From: Thozetella sp. PMI_491
Taxonomy: Eukaryota; Ascomycota; Sordariomycetes; Chaetosphaeriales; Chaetosphaeriaceae
Direction of reading: 5' to 3'
DNA: 64,000 nucleotides
Assembly: GCA_021432635.1 (NCBI GenBank)
Contig: MU270040.1
Location: 256,323 to 320,322 of the forward strand
The position numbers and the translations under genes are program-made. This document shows, piece by piece, positions 57,769-64,000 of the stretch; the stretch's first letter is position 1, and each line of letters starts with the position of its first letter. The notes beneath the pieces were generated by a model. It had not been told where the DNA came from, made no database searches, and worked only from the letters and a program-made list of their open reading frames with translations.

Positions 57769-60700
57769 CTAGGGGCTGTCGTGTCTTTTGATTCGTGCTT
57801 TCTCCTCCATTGCATCCTCCAGTAACTCCCGCACATCCTCCATGCTGGCGAGATCCAATGGGCGCAGCCCGTTCGAGTCCCTGGCCGTGGGATCCGCGCC
57901 GTTACGCAAAAAGACCCGTACCAGCTCTTTGACGCCGCGCCATGCGGCGAGGTGCAGCACTGTGTTGCCCGCATTGTCGGCGGCGCACAGGTCGGCGCCA
58001 CGTTGCAGCAGGAGCTTGGCGTTGGCGATCGTTACGGCCGGATCAAACTCGCTGCTCGTCACTAGCGAATGGTAGGTCCAGAAGACGTGGTGCAGCGGCG
58101 TCATGTCCGCGCCGTCCCGGGCGTTGACATCAAGCGCTGTTCCACGGCCCAACAGATACCCAAGCGTCTCGGTAGAGTCGGGGCTACTTGAGGTGGCAGA
58201 GAGGTGAAGCACGGTCCGGCCGCTGTCGTCCCGGGAGGTTATGTCGGCACCTTTTTCAAGAAGCCATTCTACTACGGGTAGTGCGCCACGGCCGGCGGCT
58301 ATGTGGAGCGCCGTCAAACCTTCTCTGTCCGCGAGGTGCAGATCTGATTCTTGGTAAAGTAGCTTCTCAAGTAGGCTGACATGATCCTTTACTTGGCGGT
58401 TGAGTATGGCGAGGTGGAATGGCCGGTGGCCAAGCATGTTGAGGGCGCTCCTATCGGCACCATACCGGAGGAGGGTTTCGATGAAGTCTTCGGTTGTCAT
58501 TCGCGCCGCAGCGTGGAGTGGCGTATTGCCTCGCAGGTCCGGCTCATCTACTGGCAAATTACGCTGAAGTAGATGTGAGAGAACTGCTGGTGTCTCGTTC
58601 CATAGCGAAAGATGCAGGCATGTCGCCTCTGTATCGCCGAAGGTGATGTGCGGATCAGCGTGGTTGCGGAGTAGCGTCTGCACCGAGGCCACACTTCCCG
58701 CCATGCAAGCGACATGCATGAAAGATACACCAAAAGACCCAGCACCGGAGAAGTCGGTCCCGAGCTCGACAAGACGCTGGAGGACGTCGGGGTGGCAGCC
58801 AGTAAGATGCCAAAATAGTCGAATGGAGAAGGCTTCGAAGTCGAACTGGAAGAGGTCGATGCCGCCGAAGATCACCTGGGACATCTCTCGTACTTTCCGG
58901 ATCGCGCCTTCTGCTAGCGGAGTGCGTTCGTCCTTGGTCCTCGCCTTATCAAGCGCGATATCTTTGTTGCGATACCATAGCCCAGCAATGGCGCTCAGGC
59001 GGATCTCTGCGTGTGCAAAGGTCATCGGGTCTGCCTCCAGCAACATCTGGACGATCTCGAGGCTGCCGCTCTCGGCAGCAGACAAGAGCGCAAGATTAAT
59101 GTGCATTCCATCGTAAGCAAATGTAGTATCTGCCGGATCTGCACCATGTTCGAGGAGCATCTTCACAATCTCAACGCTCCCATGCTTGCACGCCAGCACC
59201 AGCGCTGGTAGAGATTCGTAAGGTATTTCCGTGGACTCGAGGACCGCTTGGGCGTGCGAGTATGTCGCCGGTAATCTAACCTCGGCGCCGTGCTTGAGGA
59301 GGACCTGGAGAGTCTCTTGGTGTTTCTTCCATACGGCGACCTGTAGGTAGGACCGGCCGCCTTCTAGCAGGATGTTCACCTCGGCAGCGTTTCGCGATAG
59401 ACTAAGGTTTACATAAGAGGCAATGTTGTACTCAACAGCGAGGTACAACACATTGCAGCCCAAAGAGTACTTTTCACCTTGGTGGATGGCATTGTACAAC
59501 GAGATGTAGTTGTTGAAGGATTCGGAGTCCGGGGAGCCAAATTGCTGATCGATGAGCTCTGCGTGCGACGTCCCCTGCTTCTCGGCCTCCTGGCAGTGAA
59601 GAAAGCAGAATTCGGTCGTGTAAGTAAGGAGTGGGAAACCGCTCTTATGAGAGAGCTGCGAGGGTTTGTCAAGCGTGAGACCGGACCGGATGTGCGATGC
59701 CATCTCCTGTACCTCCTTGAACGACAGATACTGGATGCAGCACTTGGCTAAGGTGGAATGCCCTTCCATAGTGAGCGCGTCTACCTTTTCCACAGATGAG
59801 CCTTGCCGGCTTGACAAGAGGTAGTCTTTGACAGACTGGTGGATAAATTGAACGACGTAAGTGTGGTCTGAGTTCGACAGGTCCTCGTCAAGCCATGCGT
59901 CTTTGACAACCTTGACTTCGAGAAGGCCTCCGCAGCGACTGTGTATGCGCCTCCTCATCGCGGAATCGTCTTGTACTATCTTGTCGGATTCGGTGAGGGC
60001 TTTGTGCGATGACGCGGGCGGGCTTGTGATCAACGCCATCACATATCGGAACTCGCGGAGACTTAGCGGACGCTGTGCGCTGAGGACAATCGCGAGCATC
60101 GTATCGGTTTCTTTGGAGTATCTTGGGTTGATGCTGGCTAATAGCAGCGCAAACAGGCCGCCAAGCTCCTCCGGGATGTCGTCGATAGCCTCCCTCAGCT
60201 CGGCCACGGTGGCACCGTCGCTCAGAGCGGCTTGAATTCTCTCGAGGGCCAGGTGAGCCCAAAGGAAGATACCATCGGCTTTCTGGATTAACTCGGTCTT
60301 GAGCTGCTTCATCTCGTCGCTGGCCCCTGCCAGCAGAGCGAGAGCTGTCATACGGTCATTTATATAGGCGGCAATGTCCGGTCCGTTCCTCTCCTCCATC
60401 CTAAAGCCACTAGGCACAGAAGGGCCGGTGATGCTAGGAAGGTCTCGGCAGGAAATGCAGATACGGACGCCGTCCTTTTCCAAGGAGGCATCCGCCTTGG
60501 TGGCTGCGTTGAGGAAGGTGACAAGCTCCGCTATTCCCTCTTTGCCACCATCGCACTCGTCCAAGGCATCGATGATGAAGCAGATCCGGCCCTGCTGCGA
60601 CGCATGGCCGACGACCGCTCGTAAAGCCCTCTTGAGATTGTTCAGCTGCCAAGTCACGACATCTAGCTCCTCCGCGTCGTAAATTTGAGCCTGGGTGAAG

Positions 60701-62361
60701 CCTGAGTCCATAGCTGTAGATAACCAATCGTCTAGCATCGCGTCGAAAGACGATGGACATTGTCGCAGTACTTGGCCAAGCGCTAGACGGAGGAAGCCAT
60801 CAAATGAGTGTTCTCGCGGGGTGCCTCTTGTGTTGAAGGCGTGCTTGACGAGGACTCCAAACCGCTGCCGGTACCTTCTTAATAATTGAGTCGCCACCTC
60901 GTTCATCAGCAATGATTTGCCGCTCCCGGGTTTGCCGGTTATCGCGAAGAGACCTTTCCCGCTCTCTAACCAGCGCGTTAACTCGCCGTCAGGCGCCCAC
61001 ACCCAAGACAGTGTCTTGTGGTGGGCCTCTTTGGACTGGGTGGCATTGGACGATACGCTTAAATCCCCCAGGCTTCGTACACAGGCTTGTCAAGACAGTC
61101 AGTTTGGCACCTCAAACGAATATTGTGATTTACTCACCACGTAGCATGCGCTCGGCGTATCCTAGAGGCCAGATTTGTTAGCGAAGTGAACTAGCGTCGC
61201 TCTTTTATGACTAGTTTTGGAGAAGAGGGATAGATCCCGAGGGGAGAAAGAAACGAACCATCCTTAGAACTTGTCGCCGCTTCCTCGAGTATCTTTGACA
61301 CTTTCCGCCGCATAGTTTGGCAGAGGGTATGATATGCATCATCGTTGACACTGTCAAATCGGACAAGGTGCTCATGATCTCTCGCTACTGGGATATTCTC
61401 GGAGTATTCCGAGTCGAGCACAGCTGAGTCTTTCTCGACGACCTATGCATGGTAAGCATCGGATAACTCTGACTCGGGTAGGGCAAGATGGGATAAACCT
61501 ACCAGCTCGTTCAGCGGATACCGTGGGACCTGCTCGTAGAAGTTTACGATAGATATCTGCCCCTTGACCCTCATGAAGTCGGAATTTACAATGAATGATT
61601 CGTTCGCCCTGGGCTGCAGCATGTTTTTGACGTTTTTGGGTAGCTCCTTGCTTGCAAGCTTCATAACCGAAAGTCCCATCTTAGAAAAAGACTTATCAAG
61701 CAAATGGCTACCTCGGTGGGGTGTGCCGAAGAAACATATCAGTTTCGTTGAGCGTAAAAGCTGTTCATCTGTGTTGTGGTGCGAACTGATCACAAGTGCC
61801 TAGAAACAGTCAGGAGGGAATTGGCAGCGGCAGTTGGATTGAGGCTTGGTCTTTTAGTACCTGTTTCACTACAATACCACCCAAGCTGTGGGCGAGGAAC
61901 GCGATGGGGCGTTTTTCTTGCTATCAGAAATCTGTCAGTCTTTAGCCACTTAAAGTGGTATGGACACAGAGCTGGACAACTCACAGCAGACCCGATGCGA
62001 TTGTTCTTGAGATGGAGAAGTAGGCTCTCCGCATGTTGATACACTCCGAGATTGTTAGACGAGCCCCCGGACACATCTGCGATGTAGCCAAACACCATAA
62101 TGCGCGCAGTAGGGAACGACCTCGCGAGGTCCGAAGGCCAGTAGAAGCCTGTGGAGGCATCGCGAAAAGTATGGTAGGGAGATCCGTTCAGCCCATGGAC
62201 GATGAGAATGCTTCGAGTGGTTAGAAAAGCTAACTACAGGACGACAACAGAGACTGCGTAACTCACTCTAGCTCGCAGGCCACGGGGTCGCTGAGAACGG
62301 TGATGCCCTCGCGACGGACGACCTCCGGCGATCCGGGGGAGCGAGGGCGATGCGCACTCAT
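57769..62361 (-). CDS. Alpha/beta-hydrolase-NACHT-ankyrin receptor (fungal NLR-like), large
   Basis: Predicted 1,400 residues from seven exons (62267-62361, 61985-62210, 61861-61920, 61503-61799, 61259-61442, 61138-61161, 57769-61085), all in phase. The hydrolase domain has LDILIVHGLNGSPYHTF, then AFLAHSLGGIVVKQ (Ser119), then CFFGTPHRGS and VVEKDSAVL. A linker ends KTLSWVWAPDGELTRWL, the usual entry to the NACHT. The NACHT has Walker A GKPGSGKS (about 346-353), Walker B FIIDALDECDGG and C-I-S-C-R-D-L-P. The C-terminal half carries about ten ankyrin repeats, such as LPALVLACKHGSVEIVKMLL, EGLTALHIAAGRGALPVVEW and GNTVLHLAAWRGVKELVRVF. Placement of exon 6 (24 bases) rests on phase and is the weakest point. 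The role is probably non-self sensing and cell death, as for its shorter relative at 33-37 kb. Confidence 0.9.
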
Positions 62362-63444
62362 ATCGTTGTTGAGTTCGTTCTCCTGATGCTGCCGCTCCAG
62401 CCCTTTGTGCGTAACCCAACCGGAAAGATTCCAGCGCGATCTGCTTACTGTCGGCAAGCTGGCAGGTTTACCTTGGGAATAGTGGCAAATGGCAAGTGCC
62501 CGGAACCTGCCATGGAGGGCAGCAATAGCAATGAAGCCGTCGTCAAAACAGAGGAGAAAGCCGTTCCATGTCCGCAGGGCGCATGACGTGGACGTTATGC
62601 CACGGCCTCCCGCGTCGGCGCGGCCGCTGCAGGGGACCTGAGCACCACCTCCCACGAATAGCTATGTACCCTAGGTACTTACCTTAGGCACCTACGCAGG
62701 CCAAACTTGTAGGGCAGACTCGGTGGGGCTTAGCAGAACTAGTGACCGTGAAGGGGTGATTGATTGGCTCGCCAAGGAGTTGGATGCGTATGAGATCTGA
62801 GATTGCCGCCATGGCGGCCTCTCCAGCTGTGCATAGCCACCCGGTCCTTGTGCGCGGCTCCGCAGCAGCAGGGAGCTAGCTTTGAGAATTATCGGTTGAC
62901 ACCCCGTTGCCAAGATTGTATGGATAGGCATACCCAATCCCAACTACAAGCCACAGGACTTGAGCGGGAAGCTGGTTCAGAGAGAGGTTTCGGTAGAGCT
63001 GCCGTAAATTATCTCTATCGCCTGCTCTGGGATTCTAGAATACACAGCACAATTCGCTCCATAAGTACCTAGTGGACGCGCAAAGAGCGAAATTGGATTG
63101 GGGCGCCGAGGTCTCGGCCTGGACATGCGGGTGAGTGAGGTGGCTGGCGGTGGGTAGGGGTGTCTGCTGAACAGGCATCCTGACCCCCTCCCCCCCCCCC
63201 CCCCCCCCCCTTAAAGTAGTGGTCAGACAGGGCTGGCCCAAATAGGAGGGGTCGTAGCCTTGTGTTCCTGGAATGATAATAGCGCCTGTACTGGGGGGTA
63301 GCTCTTAATTCATGGCTCTCCCCGATCGGCCTTGCAAGCCTCTCCTACTTTCGATCTTGCCTTTGCGCGACCGTAAAACCCCTCCCCTACGGTTCGTGTA
63401 GACAAGCCGTACTGGAATTGGTACACGGTGCCTCAAGAGACACA
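62362..63444. other. Intergenic region with a C21 tract
   Basis: No gene is supported. The region holds an AGGTAC-type cluster (62663-62694), a further AGTACCTAG at about 63065 and a run of 21 cytosines (63190-63210). It separates the divergent NACHT gene and the gene at the window end and probably contains both promoters. Confidence 0.45.
63190..63210. repeat. Homopolymer of 21 C
   Basis: An uninterrupted run of 21 cytosines follows CCCCCT. Such runs vary in length between isolates and are error-prone in sequencing, so the exact count is uncertain. Confidence 0.9.
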
Positions 63445-64000
63445 ATGCCCAGTGAGTAGCTTCGTGCAGCCCTGAAGCGCCGCCGAACGCCTTCTAACGT
63501 GTGCAATATCCTAGGCCCTTATCCGACCCCTCCCGCCCAGCCGCGGCACCGGTTCTTCACCCGCACGCGCCGTCACAAAGACAATACCGAGCACGTCGGA
63601 CGTACGAACGACATACAGACCTTCTTTGAGGCTCCGGACTTCGACGAAAAGGATCCGAAATGGGTCGAGTATGCGCCGCCCTCTCTCCCCCTCGCCAAGA
63701 AGAACAAGCATGAAGGTGCGGCGTTCCAGATCTACAAGCGGCGCAATACGGCGGGCAAGAGGGAAGGCTACTTCGTACAGAAGATTCGCCTGCAAAGTCC
63801 CTACCTGCGCGATGCCCTCAAAGAGACGCTGGAACCTTTCGGCATCACGTACAAGGACAATCTCTACGCCGACTCGACCGCCCCGCACCGGGGGTTGTTC
63901 TTCACCCTCGACCGCATCGCAGAGCTGAGCAAGACTGCCGACGATGAAGTCACTCGGAGCCATTGTGAGCTACTCTGCACCCTCGTGGAGGAGATATTCG
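63445..64000 (+). CDS. N-terminal part of a probable AAA+ ATPase (cut by window end)
   Basis: Partial gene. The first exon is ATG-CCC-A at 63445-63451 followed by gtgagt. An intron to about 63515 (atcctag) restores MPSPYPTPPAQPRHRFFTRT and the frame stays open to base 64000. The readable 177 residues include FQIYKRRNTAGKREGYFVQK, then IRLQSPYLRDALKETLEPF and LFFTLDRIAELSK. From memory this resembles the N-terminal region (DUF7025-like) that precedes the AAA ATPase in large fungal proteins, where an 'I-x-S-x-x-L-R-x-x-L' segment is usual. The ATPase motifs would lie outside the window, so the assignment is tentative. The very short first exon explains why a simple frame search does not show the start. 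Confidence 0.5.

Overview
The window is nuclear DNA of a filamentous ascomycete, most likely a sordariomycete. Genes are broken by short GT-AG introns of about 50-70 bases, and there are no operons or ribosome-binding sites. The gene families present (highly reducing polyketide synthase, NACHT-ankyrin receptors, fungal rhodopsin-like membrane protein, DUF5672, class II peroxidase, FSH hydrolase) are typical of Pezizomycotina. I saw no rRNA, tRNA, CRISPR or clearly recognisable LTR element. All exon joins were read by eye from splice signals and reading frame, so exon edges are inferences except where two frames join without ambiguity.

Region 1 (about 3-32 kb) looks like a secondary-metabolite cluster, or two neighbouring ones. 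It holds a flavin-dependent halogenase, a secreted class II haem peroxidase, an FSH-type serine hydrolase, a 14-helix MFS exporter, a rhodopsin-like membrane protein, a cytochrome P450, a double-hotdog acyl-CoA thioesterase and a complete-looking highly reducing PKS (KS-AT-DH-MT-ER-KR-ACP). The core MFS-P450-thioesterase-PKS set suggests an exported, oxidised reduced polyketide. The halogenase 19 kb upstream would make it chlorinated if it belongs to the same pathway. A DUF7689-like gene and a 56-bp minisatellite sit inside this region.

Region 2 (33-44 kb) starts with an alpha/beta-hydrolase-NACHT-ankyrin receptor, followed by a DUF5672 glycosyltransferase-like membrane protein and a long coiled-coil protein. 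Then comes the most striking locus: a gene for a two-domain ubiquitin-like protein ending in Arg-Leu-Arg-Gly-Gly plus three residues, head-to-head with a complete RING-IBR-RING (RBR) ubiquitin ligase. The two share a 487-base promoter that contains a perfect 12-base palindrome. It reads as a dedicated modifier/ligase pair.

Region 3 (46-57.6 kb) is mostly secreted products: a GPI-type aspartic protease, a small secreted protein, a cysteine-rich secreted protein, a 925-residue secreted fusion (HExxH metallopeptidase, SGNH hydrolase, FG-GAP repeats) and a short-chain dehydrogenase. Region 4 (57.7-64 kb) has a second, larger hydrolase-NACHT-ankyrin receptor on the minus strand. The window ends inside the 5' part of a gene that resembles the N-terminus of fungal AAA+ ATPases. 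The intergenic stretches mainly hold degraded coding relics, minisatellites and AGGTAC-type promoter motifs.
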